Shown here piece by piece: positions 46,671 through 54,836 of a stretch of 64,000 nucleotides of DNA (position 1 is the first letter of the stretch; each line of letters begins with the position of its first letter). Origin of the DNA: Phycisphaera sp. (lineage in GTDB: Bacteria > Planctomycetota > Phycisphaerae > Phycisphaerales > Phycisphaeraceae). The translations under genes and the position numbers were made by a program. The notes below the pieces were generated by a model that made no database searches, had not been told where the DNA came from, and was given only the letters and a program-made list of their open reading frames with translations. Where the stretch lies: positions 1-64,000 of the forward strand of contig WGMF01000002.1 in the NCBI GenBank assembly GCA_016125215.1. The letters run 5' to 3'.

Positions 46671-47414
46671 GTGACGACCTGTCTAGTCATCCCCTGTTAC
46701 AACGAGGCCGGCCGCCTCGACACCGGCGCGATCGCGGCCTTTCTCGTGACGCAAGGCGAGACCTCGGTCATCTTCGTCAACGACGGCAGCACCGATTCCT
46801 CGCAGCGCCTGCTCGAACAGTTCTGCACCCAACACGCGGGCCGGGCAAGGGTCATCGATATCCAGCCCAACGTCGGCAAGGCCGAGGCCGTGCGGCGCGG
46901 ACTGCTCGATGCGATGAAGAACGAGGCTGTGAAATACGTCGGCTTCCTCGACGCGGACCTGGCCACACCCATCGGGGACATGCCGCTGCTCGTGCGTGAG
47001 TTCGAGCGGGGGGAGACGGTACAGTGGGTCTTCGGCTCGCGCGTGCGATTGATGGGCCGGGATGTCCACCGCAAGACGGGCAGGCACTACATCGGACGGG
47101 TCTTTGCGACCTTCGCTTCGTTGACGCTGGGCTTGCCGATCTACGACACGCAGTGCGGCGCGAAGGTGTTCAGGAATAACAAACTGTTAGCCGACGTGAT
47201 CGCGGAGCCTTTCGAGACACGGTGGCTCTTCGAGATCGAGATGGTGGCCAGGCTTGCCCGACTGCACCGCAAGGGCGTTGAGCCGGACCCGATGGCCTGT
47301 CTGGTTGAATACCCGTTGCCCCGGTGGCGCGACGTCGCGGGGTCCAAGGTCAAGCCGATGGACTTCGTCCGGGCCTTGTTGCAACTGTGGACCATTCGGC
47401 GGAAGTACCGCTAA
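46671..47414 (+). CDS. Family 2 glycosyltransferase, polyprenyl-phosphate sugar synthase-like
   Basis: The 247 residues have TCLVIPCYNEAGRL at the nucleotide-sugar fold, VNDGSTDSS, the metal-binding DADLATP, and GLPIYDTQCGAKVFRN, all typical of the ALG5/DPM-like branch of GT2 that transfers glucose or mannose to a polyprenyl phosphate. No membrane helices are seen. A GTG at 46671 gives the usual start directly before the first strand; GTG 46653 is an alternative. A multi-span GT87-like gene follows 37 bp later, which could use the lipid-linked sugar. Confidence 0.88.
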   Translation: MTTCLVIPCYNEAGRLDTGAIAAFLVTQGETSVIFVNDGSTDSSQRLLEQFCTQHAGRARVIDIQPNVGKAEAVRRGLLDAMKNEAVKYVGFLDADLATPIGDMPLLVREFERGETVQWVFGSRVRLMGRDVHRKTGRHYIGRVFATFASLTLGLPIYDTQCGAKVFRNNKLLADVIAEPFETRWLFEIEMVARLARLHRKGVEPDPMACLVEYPLPRWRDVAGSKVKPMDFVRALLQLWTIRRKYR

Positions 47415-47451
47415 CCCCCGGAAGATCGAGGCCAAGCAGGAATCCCGACCG

Positions 47452-48657
47452 ATGCCCACCGCAACCCGCCGCTGGAGTTGGACCGACCGCGGGTCGATTG
47501 TCAACACCTGGGTCGGGTGGGTGATCGTGGCTTTGGTGATGGCCATCCTTGCGGGCCTGAACCCTCACCAGCGCACCGTGACCAACAGCTACCGCGACGC
47601 CGCCGAGCGCTGGTGGGCCGGCCAACCGATCTACGAAGACACGCAAACGACTTTTGGCTTTCTCTACCTCCCGCAGTCGGCCCTGGTCTACAGCCCGTTT
47701 ATCGTTGGGCCTGCGGGTTTGAGCGAGGCGGTGTATCGCGTGGTCATCACGGGTTTGTATGCGATGGCGTTGTGGCGGTTGTGCGGCTGGGTCTGGCCGA
47801 CGCGGGGCGGGGGGCTGTTCCCGCTGGCCTCTTTGCTCGTGTTGCCGTTGGCGATTGGGGCGCTGCGCAACGGTCAGGCCAACGTGCCGTTGTTTGCGCT
47901 GATGGCGTTGGCTGCGGTGGATGCGCATGACGGGAAGTATGTGCGTTGTGCCGCGCTGTTGGCGTTGGCACTGGCGGTCAAGCCGCTGGCCGTGGTGATG
48001 ATTTTATTGGTGGTGGCAATCCATCCCCGGAAGATGGCGCTGCCGATGTTGGCTGCGCTGCTGGTGGTTTTTTTGCTGCCCTTTGTGTTTCAGCCGTGGC
48101 ACGCTTCCGGGGGGGGGTATGCGTGGAGTCAATACACCGCGGCTTATGAGAAGCTGCGCAGCGCGGCTTCGCCGGTCGAGCCGTATCAGGACCTGCGCGG
48201 GATGCTGATGGCGTGGGGGGTGGACGTGCCCGAGAAGGTGTTGACGATGGTCAGGGCGGTCGCGGCGATGGGCACGCTTGCACTGGCGTATGTCGCACAG
48301 CGCCGATGGCCTGCGCGACAGGCGGGCTTTGCGCTGCTGGCTTTGGCGCTGGGCTACCTCATGGTCTTCAACCCACGCACAGAGGGGACGAGTTATGTCA
48401 TGTGGCAGCCCGTCATCGCGGTCTTTGCGGGGCTGGCGTTTTTCGTCGACCGTCGACCGTGGCTCGGCGTGGCGCTGGTGGTTTTGAGCCTTGCCAATAA
48501 TTTTGCATACGACATCGTCCCACCGCCCAAACAATGGTTCCGACCGCTGGCGTGCCTGGTCGTGTTGGCGGTCCTGACGTGGGTGATCCTGTATCGTCCG
48601 CCGTGGGGCGAGTCGTTCGGGCAAGACATTGGTGAAGCGGGCTTAAATCCGTCATAA
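47452..48657 (+). CDS. GT87/DUF2029-like integral membrane glycosyltransferase
   Basis: The 401 residues have about ten hydrophobic helices. An early periplasmic loop with [19 protein letters not shown] precedes [16 protein letters not shown], and a later region reads [20 protein letters not shown]. This layout matches DUF2029/GT87 polyprenol-phosphate-mannose-dependent mannosyltransferases, which act on the outer face of the membrane. The acceptor is unknown. The preceding GT2 gene could make its lipid donor, so the two probably form a functional pair. The ATG at 47452 is the first in-frame start after the GT2 stop. Confidence 0.82.
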   Translation: MPTATRRWSWTDRGSIVNTWVGWVIVALVMAILAGLNPHQRTVTNSYRDAAERWWAGQPIYEDTQTTFGFLYLPQSALVYSPFIVGPAGLSEAVYRVVITGLYAMALWRLCGWVWPTRGGGLFPLASLLVLPLAIGALRNGQANVPLFALMALAAVDAHDGKYVRCAALLALALAVKPLAVVMILLVVAIHPRKMALPMLAALLVVFLLPFVFQPWHASGGGYAWSQYTAAYEKLRSAASPVEPYQDLRGMLMAWGVDVPEKVLTMVRAVAAMGTLALAYVAQRRWPARQAGFALLALALGYLMVFNPRTEGTSYVMWQPVIAVFAGLAFFVDRRPWLGVALVVLSLANNFAYDIVPPPKQWFRPLACLVVLAVLTWVILYRPPWGESFGQDIGEAGLNPS

Positions 48658-48712
48658 TGCGGTGCTCAGGGGCGGGCAGCATCCACAGTCCACTGTTTGC
48701 AAGGAAACCCAC

Positions 48713-49960
48713 ATGACCACCGCGACCACCCAAGGCTCACCCATCACGCTCAAGGCCGGCAAATTGCAGGTGCCCGACGTGCCCATCATCCCCTTCATCG
48801 AGGGCGACGGCACCGGCCCGGACATCTGGCGCGCCTCGCAGCGCGTCTTCGACGCCTCGGTCGAGAAGGCCTACAAGGGCAAACGCAAGATCGCGTGGAA
48901 GGAGGTCCTCGCCGGTGAAAAAGCCTTCAACCAGACCAAGAACTGGCTGCCCGATGAGACGCTGACCGCGTTCCGTGAACTGCTCGTGGGCATCAAAGGC
49001 CCGCTCACCACGCCCGTCGGTGGCGGCATCCGTTCGCTCAACGTCGCGCTGCGACAGATCCTGGACCTTTATGTCTGCCTTCGGCCGGTTCGTTACTTCC
49101 GGGGGGTGCCTACGCCCGTGAAGAAGCCCGAAGCCGTGGACATGGTCATCTTCCGCGAGAACACCGAAGACATCTACGCGGGCATCGAGTTCCAGCATGG
49201 CACGCCCGAGTGCGAGAAATTCAAGAGCTTTCTCAAAGAACAGTTCCCCGACCGCTACAAGAAAATCCGCTTCCCCGACACGGCCGGCCTGGGCATTAAA
49301 CCGGTGAGCAGGCAGGGCACGCAGCGCCTGGTCAAGGCCGCCATCGATTACGCCATCGCGCAGGACCGTAAGAGCGTTACGCTCGTGCACAAGGGGAACA
49401 TCATGAAGTTCACCTCCGGCGCGTTCCGCGACTGGGGCTACGAACTGGCACGCGACGCCTACAAAGCCGAGCTGATCGACGGCGGGCCGTGGGAGAAGTT
49501 CACCACTCCCGGGGGCAAGGAGATCATCGTCAAGGACGTGATCGCCGACGCCTTCCTTCAACAGATCCTCACGCGCCCGGCCGAGTACGACGTGATTGCC
49601 ACGCTCAACTTGAACGGCGACTACATCTCTGACGCCCTGGCGGCCTGCGTCGGCGGCATCGGCATCGCGCCCGGCGGCAACATCAACTACGACACCGGCC
49701 ACGCCATCTTCGAGGCCACGCACGGCACCGCCCCCAAATACGCCGGCCAGGACAAGGTCAACCCCGGCTCGGTCATCCTCTCCGGCGAGATGATGTTCCG
49801 CTACCTCGGCTGGAACGAAGCGGCTGATCTCATCATCAAGGGCGTCGAAGGCGCGATCAACGCCAAGACCGTCACCTACGACTTCGCCCGTCTGATGGAA
49901 GACGCGACCGAAATCAAGTGCAGCGCGTTCGGCGAAGCGATTGTGAAGCACATGGGGTGA
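48713..49960 (+). CDS. icd: NADP-dependent isocitrate dehydrogenase, E. coli type
   Basis: The 415 residues match E. coli Icd in length and motif: [20 protein letters not shown], the substrate Ser region [50 protein letters not shown], and [16 protein letters not shown]. In the last, the Lys-Tyr pair that selects NADP+ is intact. It catalyses the same step as the 44648-46159 gene but belongs to a different subfamily. The ATG at 48713 has AAGGAAA upstream; a CATAAT at about 48652 may be its -10. Confidence 0.95.
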   Translation: MTTATTQGSPITLKAGKLQVPDVPIIPFIEGDGTGPDIWRASQRVFDASVEKAYKGKRKIAWKEVLAGEKAFNQTKNWLPDETLTAFRELLVGIKGPLTTPVGGGIRSLNVALRQILDLYVCLRPVRYFRGVPTPVKKPEAVDMVIFRENTEDIYAGIEFQHGTPECEKFKSFLKEQFPDRYKKIRFPDTAGLGIKPVSRQGTQRLVKAAIDYAIAQDRKSVTLVHKGNIMKFTSGAFRDWGYELARDAYKAELIDGGPWEKFTTPGGKEIIVKDVIADAFLQQILTRPAEYDVIATLNLNGDYISDALAACVGGIGIAPGGNINYDTGHAIFEATHGTAPKYAGQDKVNPGSVILSGEMMFRYLGWNEAADLIIKGVEGAINAKTVTYDFARLMEDATEIKCSAFGEAIVKHMG

Positions 49961-49997
49961 GCCAACACGGCTTAGCTTGTTAGTTTCTTTGATTGAT

Positions 49998-50025
49998 TTG
50001 CCAACTGACTTAACCGCGCTACGAT
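49998..50025 (+). promoter_or_regulatory. Candidate promoter for the SDR gene
   Basis: TTGCCA (49998-50003), a 16-nt spacer and TACGAT (50020-50025) stand about 50 nt before the ATG at 50078, which has its own CAGGAG ribosome-binding site. This is a leadered gene, in contrast to its downstream neighbour. Confidence 0.5.
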
Positions 50026-50077
50026 CCTGCGTGTCGCGGGCGGGTTGCATTCATCACACTCACACAGGAGCACGGTC

Positions 50078-50818
50078 ATGGGTTTTGACGTCAAGGGCAA
50101 GGTCTGTCTGGTCACGGGGGCGAATCGTGGGATCGGGAAGGCGATTGTGGAATCGCTCATCGCGCACGGGGCAAGCAAGGTCTACGCGGCGGTGCGGAAG
50201 CCTTCGTCGGCCGATGAACTGGTCAAGGCCCATCCCGGGAATGTCGTCGCCATCGAGTGCGACGTCAGCAAGCCGGCCACGATCGACGCGGCGGCGATAA
50301 AGGCGAGCGACGTGCAACTCGTGGTGAACAACGCGGGGATCTTCAAGGCGGCGGAGCCATTCTCCGAGCAGATGTTCAAGAACTACGACGACGAGGTTCG
50401 GACCAACGTGTTCGGGCTGTTGCACATGGCCAGGGCGTTCGGTCCGGTGCTTAAACACAACGGCGGCGGGGCGTTTGCCCAGCTCAACTCGGTCGGGTCG
50501 CTGCGGTCGTTCCCGCCTTTCATGAGTTACTGTGCGACCAAAGCCGCGGCTTACTCGTTCACGCAGGCGCTGCGTGAGATGTGGGCGGAGCAGGGGACGC
50601 AGGTGCTCAGCGTGCACCCCGGGCCGATCAAGACGGACATGGGCAGTGACGCGGGGCTTGACGACATCGCCGAGCCTGCGTCGCTGGTGGGCGAGGGCCT
50701 GGTCGCGGCGCTCAAAACCGGGGATTTCCACCTTTTCCCCGATACGATGGCCAAACAGTTCGGCGCGGCGTACGAGAACTTTGCGACCAAGATCGTCACG
50801 GCGAAGCTGATGGGGTGA
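50078..50818 (+). CDS. Short-chain dehydrogenase/reductase
   Basis: The 246 residues are a classical [22 protein letters not shown] binds the dinucleotide, VNNAGIF follows, and the catalytic Ser/Tyr/Lys are in [20 protein letters not shown]. The PGPIKTDMG loop after the active site is typical. The substrate is unknown; clustering with the carbonic-anhydrase-like gene gives no hint. Cofactor preference is not clear, although R-K residues after the second strand (AAVRKPSS) would favour NADP(H). Confidence 0.92.
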   Translation: MGFDVKGKVCLVTGANRGIGKAIVESLIAHGASKVYAAVRKPSSADELVKAHPGNVVAIECDVSKPATIDAAAIKASDVQLVVNNAGIFKAAEPFSEQMFKNYDDEVRTNVFGLLHMARAFGPVLKHNGGGAFAQLNSVGSLRSFPPFMSYCATKAAAYSFTQALREMWAEQGTQVLSVHPGPIKTDMGSDAGLDDIAEPASLVGEGLVAALKTGDFHLFPDTMAKQFGAAYENFATKIVTAKLMG

Positions 50819-50860
50819 TGATTTTCACGAATCACGGTTCGTGTTGTTACCCAGATCCGT

Positions 50861-50866
50861 TATCAT
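50861..50866 (+). promoter_or_regulatory. -10-like TATCAT before the carbonic-anhydrase-like gene
   Basis: TATCAT is 6 nt from the ATG at 50873. TTCGTG at 50838-50843 is a weak -35 with 17-nt spacing. No Shine-Dalgarno is seen. Confidence 0.5.
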
Positions 50867-50872
50867 GCGGGC

Positions 50873-51325
50873 ATGAACTATCAAAGCCCTTACGAATACG
50901 AGAAAGCGCGCATCCACGCCGCGGCGGTGTATTGCTCCGACGGACGTGTGGGCGCACATTTCGATGATTTCCTGACAAACGGCCTGAAGTTGCCACGTTA
51001 CGACCGCGTCGCGCTGCCCGGGGGGTGTGCGTGTCTGGCCGGTCACACCGAGGCGCACCTCGAAGAGCAGGGCGTCGTCGACGAGCTGAAGTTCCTAGTC
51101 GATGCGCACGGGCTTAAACGTGTGGTACTCATCGCCCATGAGGGCTGCGCGTTTTATGCCGAGCGTCTTCATCTTCCGGGGGCGCTGCTCGAAGCGCAGC
51201 AGCGTATCGACCTGGCCAAGAGTACGCTCTTCATCCGGCGTGTGGTCGGGATCGAGCGTGTCGATTGTTTCTACGCCGCGCTGCGGGACAAGGTGATCAC
51301 CTTCGAACCCGTCGAGGTGAAGTAA
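50873..51325 (+). CDS. Small beta-carbonic-anhydrase-like protein
   Basis: The 150 residues retain the beta-carbonic-anhydrase zinc ligands: Cys21-x-Asp23-x-Arg25 in VYCSDGRVG and His89-x-x-Cys92 in IAHEGCAFY, with a PGG turn in between. The spacing follows the fold, but the protein is about 50-70 residues shorter than typical enzymes, mainly in the dimerisation and C-terminal helices. It may hydrate CO2 in the cytosol or be a non-catalytic relative. No partner gene is obvious. Confidence 0.7.
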   Translation: MNYQSPYEYEKARIHAAAVYCSDGRVGAHFDDFLTNGLKLPRYDRVALPGGCACLAGHTEAHLEEQGVVDELKFLVDAHGLKRVVLIAHEGCAFYAERLHLPGALLEAQQRIDLAKSTLFIRRVVGIERVDCFYAALRDKVITFEPVEVK

Positions 51326-51371
51326 CACTTTGCGAGTGAACCGGCCATCCCCCAACCCCGCGAGAATCCCC

Positions 51372-51698
51372 ATGCCGCTCCCGACCGAGTTCCCCAATGT
51401 CACCGCCGTCTGCAAAGCCAACGTCTATTTCGACGGCAAGGTCGTCAGCCACTCGGTGATGATGCCCGATGGGTCGAAGAAGACGCTGGGCCTGATCTAC
51501 CCCGGCAGCTATTTCTTTGGCACGCAGGCACCCGAGCGTATGGAGATCACCGACGGGAGTTGCCGGTTCAAAGTCAAGGGTCAGCCGGGCTGGACCACGG
51601 TCGCCGCGGGCGGGTCGTTTGAGGTGCCGGGCCACAGCGGCTTCGACATCGCGGTCGAGTCGGGCATCTGCCAGTATGTCTGTTCGTTTCTTTCGTGA
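51372..51698 (+). CDS. ppnP: Pyrimidine/purine nucleoside phosphorylase PpnP
   Basis: PpnP (cupin fold, formerly DUF1255) phosphorolyses several nucleosides to base plus ribose-1-phosphate in the cytosol. The 108 residues show the family pattern VTAVCKANVYFDGKVVSHSV, PDGSKKTLGLIYPGSYFFGT, and the C-terminal FEVPGHSGFDIAVESGICQY. It is a little longer than the 94-residue E. coli protein because of its N-terminus. The ATG at 51372 is preferred over an earlier in-frame start. Confidence 0.92.
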   Translation: MPLPTEFPNVTAVCKANVYFDGKVVSHSVMMPDGSKKTLGLIYPGSYFFGTQAPERMEITDGSCRFKVKGQPGWTTVAAGGSFEVPGHSGFDIAVESGICQYVCSFLS

Positions 51699-51717
51699 TC
51701 GTCCTGACAGGCCGATA

Positions 51718-52023
51718 TCACGCAGCGCCCTGTGCGGGGGGCTGGGCGATGTCGAATCGGCCCTCGATGGCTTTGCAACTCACGCGCAGGTCGCCGCTGA
51801 GCAGTCGTTCGACGCCGATCACTTTGGCCAGCATCTGGCCGACCCGGCCGGCATCGAACCGCAGGCGGTCGCCCGGGCGCGTGGGGGAGTCGGTCACAAA
51901 TGCAAGGCCGTGCTCCGAGAGGTTGAGCACACGCACGTGGGGCAGTTCATCAAGGCCCGGATCGCGCATGATGCGCACCGGGTAGCTCGGTTTGATTCGG
52001 GTCTCGCCCCTGCGTTCGGACAT
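51718..52023 (-). CDS. PilZ domain protein (c-di-GMP receptor)
   Basis: The 101 residues are one PilZ domain. An RxxxR element is in SERRGETRIKPSYPVRI near the N-terminus and an N-x-S-x-x-G element in VLNLSEHGLAFV; together they bind cyclic di-GMP. No second domain is present, so it probably acts by binding another protein. The ATG at 52021-52023 has GGAGA upstream and directly precedes the domain. It lies on the same strand 120 bp downstream of the antiporter-EIIA gene and about 3 kb from a diguanylate cyclase. Confidence 0.82.
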   Translation of the reverse strand: MSERRGETRIKPSYPVRIMRDPGLDELPHVRVLNLSEHGLAFVTDSPTRPGDRLRFDAGRVGQMLAKVIGVERLLSGDLRVSCKAIEGRFDIAQPPAQGAA

Positions 52024-52143
52024 CGCCGAGTCTCCGCGACGGTTGCGACATCGTGCGCAGCCGACCGTGAAGACATCGACCGGATAACCCCCGGGGTTGA
52101 GTCCCGTCGGCCCATAGCCTGAAAACATACCGGGCCTGTGCGG

Positions 52144-53922
52144 TCAGGCCTGATGGGTGTGATCGGTGTCGACCTGGCTCACACGCAGGGCGGCGCGGAA
52201 CTCGACATAAGTGTTGGCGTCGAAAGCGTCGGCCCGGGCACGGGGCTGAGTGAAGGCTCGCGCCACGATCTGGAGCATCTCGATCTGGCTGGTCTGGTCG
52301 CCCTGGGGTGTGAGGATCATGCAGATGATGCGGGCGGCCTGGCCGTCGGATGCGTCGAAGTCGATCCCGCGTTCGGTTCGGCCGACCACGAGGCAGGCTT
52401 TTTTGATTTCGGGCATGCGTGCGTGGGGGACGGCGATGCCGTTGCCGATGCCGGTGCGCATGGCCAGCTCACGTTGCCAGACCGCGTCGGTGATGAGCTT
52501 GGACGGCACACCGACAACGGGGGAGGCCAGCGCAGCCAGTTCGCCTATCGCTTCCCGTGCGTTGTGGGCTTTCATGTCCGCTATGAAAAGTTTTTCGTTG
52601 ATAGCGTCGGCGAGGGTACGCTGGGTCTTGCGTTTGAGGAGTTTCTCGATGGCGGGGCCGGCGATGAGGCTGGTGAGGATGGCCATCACCACGATGGCGA
52701 CGAACGAGCGGTGATCGATCAACCCCGCGCCCAGCGCCAGTTGCGCGAGGATGATCTCCATCGCCCCGCGAGCCACCATGCCAAAGCCCACCGCCCAGCT
52801 CTCGCGTTGCGTCAGACCCGACCACTTGGCACCGAGGTAACACCCGATGGCCTTGCCCGTGACCGCGATCACCAGCACGAGGATCACCATCTGCAGGTCA
52901 AAGGCCTCGATGAAGTTCACACGCAGGCCGATGCTTGCGAAAAACAGGGGGGCAAAGACGTGGGTGATGAAGTCGTGGATAGTCTTACGCGTGTTCTCAC
53001 GCAGGTGGCGGGAGTCGCCGATCGCGACGCCGGCTAAGAATGCACCGAAGATCGAATGCACCCCGATCCACTCCGTCAACGCCGAGCACAGGATTGCCAG
53101 CACCATGACGAACACCAGCACCCCGCCGGGCCAACTCATGTGGGCCTGGATGTAGGGCAACACACGGTGCGCAGCCCATCGAACCACGGTGAGCATGAGC
53201 GCGACAAAGCCGACGGTGATGAGAATGGTCACCCACACGCCCGAAGCCCCCCCGGAAACGCCCCCGCTTGCCCCGGCAACATCGCCGCCCGATGCCACTG
53301 GCATCATCGCCAGCACCATCGCAAAACCGATCCACCCGAGCAGGTCATTGACCATCGCCGACGAGAGGATCAGCATCCCCAGATCGCTCTTGGCCAGGTT
53401 CAGGTCGATCAGGATCTTCGCAATGACCGGCAGAGCGGTGATCGATAAGGCAATGCCCATGAACAGGGCAAACGCCAGGTGCAGTTCCGAACTGGCCTGC
53501 CCGAGCAACCCCGGGAACAGGTAAGCAAAACCGAACCCCAAACCGAAAGGGATCACCACGCCCATGGACGAGACCAGCAGCATCGCCTTGCCCTGCCGTG
53601 CCACGCTTGAGAGGTCGACCTCAAGGCCCGCGACAAGCAGCAGCAGGATGGCAGACAGCACCACGAGCGTTTCCAAGCCGATCGGCACGCTCGACACCGC
53701 CGTGTCCGCTGGGAACAAAAACGCATACGCCCCCGGCGCCAGCGAACCCAGCACCGTCTGACCCAGCAGGACACCCGCTAAAATCTCGCCCACCACCGAC
53801 GGCTGACCGAGCATCCGGGCAATCTCACCCAACAGCTTGGCCAGCCCGAGCAACACCGCAAGCGACAACAGAAAAACCGTGACCTCGTGGTGTGTCAGGA
53901 TGGCCGCCGCGAGTGTGGTCAA
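52144..53922 (-). CDS. CPA2-type cation:proton antiporter fused to a nitrogen-PTS-like EIIA domain
   Basis: The 592 residues have an N-terminal antiporter of about 12-13 helices (about 1-390), with MLGQPSVVGEILAGVLLG, a transport motif near VNDLLGWIGFAMV and HSIFGAFLAGVAIGD. A PTS EIIA-type-2 domain follows (about 440-592), whose phosphorylatable His is about residue 500 in GNGIAVPHARMPE. The fusion implies Na+/H+ or K+/H+ exchange controlled by phosphotransfer or by nitrogen/carbon status. The start is TTG at 53922, with GGAGG 7 nt upstream; a TAGAAT at 53976-53981 upstream of it argues against the ATG at 53991. Confidence 0.88.
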   Translation of the reverse strand: MTTLAAAILTHHEVTVFLLSLAVLLGLAKLLGEIARMLGQPSVVGEILAGVLLGQTVLGSLAPGAYAFLFPADTAVSSVPIGLETLVVLSAILLLLVAGLEVDLSSVARQGKAMLLVSSMGVVIPFGLGFGFAYLFPGLLGQASSELHLAFALFMGIALSITALPVIAKILIDLNLAKSDLGMLILSSAMVNDLLGWIGFAMVLAMMPVASGGDVAGASGGVSGGASGVWVTILITVGFVALMLTVVRWAAHRVLPYIQAHMSWPGGVLVFVMVLAILCSALTEWIGVHSIFGAFLAGVAIGDSRHLRENTRKTIHDFITHVFAPLFFASIGLRVNFIEAFDLQMVILVLVIAVTGKAIGCYLGAKWSGLTQRESWAVGFGMVARGAMEIILAQLALGAGLIDHRSFVAIVVMAILTSLIAGPAIEKLLKRKTQRTLADAINEKLFIADMKAHNAREAIGELAALASPVVGVPSKLITDAVWQRELAMRTGIGNGIAVPHARMPEIKKACLVVGRTERGIDFDASDGQAARIICMILTPQGDQTSQIEMLQIVARAFTQPRARADAFDANTYVEFRAALRVSQVDTDHTHQA

Positions 53923-53975
53923 AATGGGTCCTCCGGGTGGTCCAGCGCAATGGGAATGGTCCCCAATCCCGCTCG

Positions 53976-53981
53976 ATTCTA
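53976..53981 (-). promoter_or_regulatory. -10-like TAGAAT for the antiporter gene
   Basis: TAGAAT on the minus strand would start transcription near 53969, giving a leader of about 47 nt that contains the GGAGG before the TTG start. It forms a back-to-back promoter region with the divergent gene at 54043. Confidence 0.5.
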
Positions 53982-54007
53982 TCACGAGCATCCGACGGTG
54001 TCCCCGA

Positions 54008-54036
54008 TTGGGGATCGCGCCGCCATGAGTTAGAAT
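54008..54036 (+). promoter_or_regulatory. Promoter giving a leaderless start at 54043
   Basis: TTGGGG (54008-54013), an exact 17-nt spacer and TAGAAT (54031-54036) are followed after 6 nt by the ATG. The predicted transcription start coincides with the A of the start codon. Confidence 0.6.
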
Positions 54037-54042
54037 AGGGTC

Positions 54043-54648
54043 ATGGGAGAACCGCGACGACAACGCACCGCAGCCGACCCCGCGATACCGCAAGGGGAAT
54101 CGGTGCCCTGTGTCGTCTATCTGGACGGCAGACAAACCAACGCAACACGTCTCGTGAACGAACTCAACCAGCGCGGCGCGAGCACTCGGCTTGTCGATAC
54201 CTGTGCGGGCGCTGTGGTTGAACTCACACGCGGGGTGAAGATTCTCATCGTCGTGCGTTCAGCTCACCCCGACAACCCAAAATCATCGACCGACCTTGTC
54301 GAACGCCTGCTTGCGACCGTCGAGCGGTGCTTCCCCCATGTCCAAATCTGGCACTACGAAGCGGAATCCCACGGACGGGTCGGTCGGTTGACCAGGATCA
54401 CGTCTCCCCAACCCTCCCGCCGTCCCGTCAACGGTCACGCAACGTTCCCAAAGCCTCAATCCGCCAAGCCCGCTCCGCCTTCCTCTTCAATCATGGAATC
54501 GCCGTCTCCGTTAAAGCCCACGGATCGGAGTCAAAACGATACCGCCGTCGATTCGGGCACGCCGGATGACGAGCGTTTTGTCACACGCGAAGAGCTTGAA
54601 ATGTTGCTGGGCTCGGTGGAGGGGGACGACAAAAGTTCAACGCGATGA
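54043..54648 (+). CDS. Pseudo-receiver-like protein with C-terminal EELEMLL motif
   Basis: The 201 residues show an alternating strand/helix pattern (VPCVVYLD, ATRLVNELNQRGA, STRLVD, KILIVV, VQIWHYE) that resembles a response-regulator receiver, but without the acidic pocket or phospho-Asp. A Pro/Ser-rich linker (about 115-175) leads to FVTREELEMLLGSVEGDD, which looks like the FliM-type N-terminal motif (S/T-x-x-E-[IL]-[DE]-x-LL) known to bind CheY. Function is unknown. It is divergent from the antiporter-EIIA gene and 188 bp before the GGDEF gene. Confidence 0.6.
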   Translation: MGEPRRQRTAADPAIPQGESVPCVVYLDGRQTNATRLVNELNQRGASTRLVDTCAGAVVELTRGVKILIVVRSAHPDNPKSSTDLVERLLATVERCFPHVQIWHYEAESHGRVGRLTRITSPQPSRRPVNGHATFPKPQSAKPAPPSSSIMESPSPLKPTDRSQNDTAVDSGTPDDERFVTREELEMLLGSVEGDDKSSTR

Positions 54649-54761
54649 AGTTCATCCGTTTATAACGAGCTTTCTTTCGGGTATCCCGACGTGTTCCCGA
54701 GAATCCCAATCGCACGGATAGGCCAGCACTGAAAACGTGACTTGTCGAACGACAGTGCGTA

Positions 54762-54788
54762 TTGTTTGATTACACCGTCTGGTAAAAT
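54762..54788 (+). promoter_or_regulatory. Weak candidate promoter for the GGDEF gene
   Basis: TTGTTT (54762-54767) and TAAAAT (54783-54788) are 15 nt apart, shorter than ideal. They lie about 50 nt before the chosen start. Confidence 0.35.
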
Positions 54789-54836
54789 ATAGCCAGGCAA
54801 GTTAGCTTGACCGCAGGAGTGGATGAGAGAGCACGC

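Noticed and set aside
48737-50050. 437-codon frame antisense to the second icd
   Set aside because: Same reason: the plus strand has complete Icd motifs and a ribosome-binding site.
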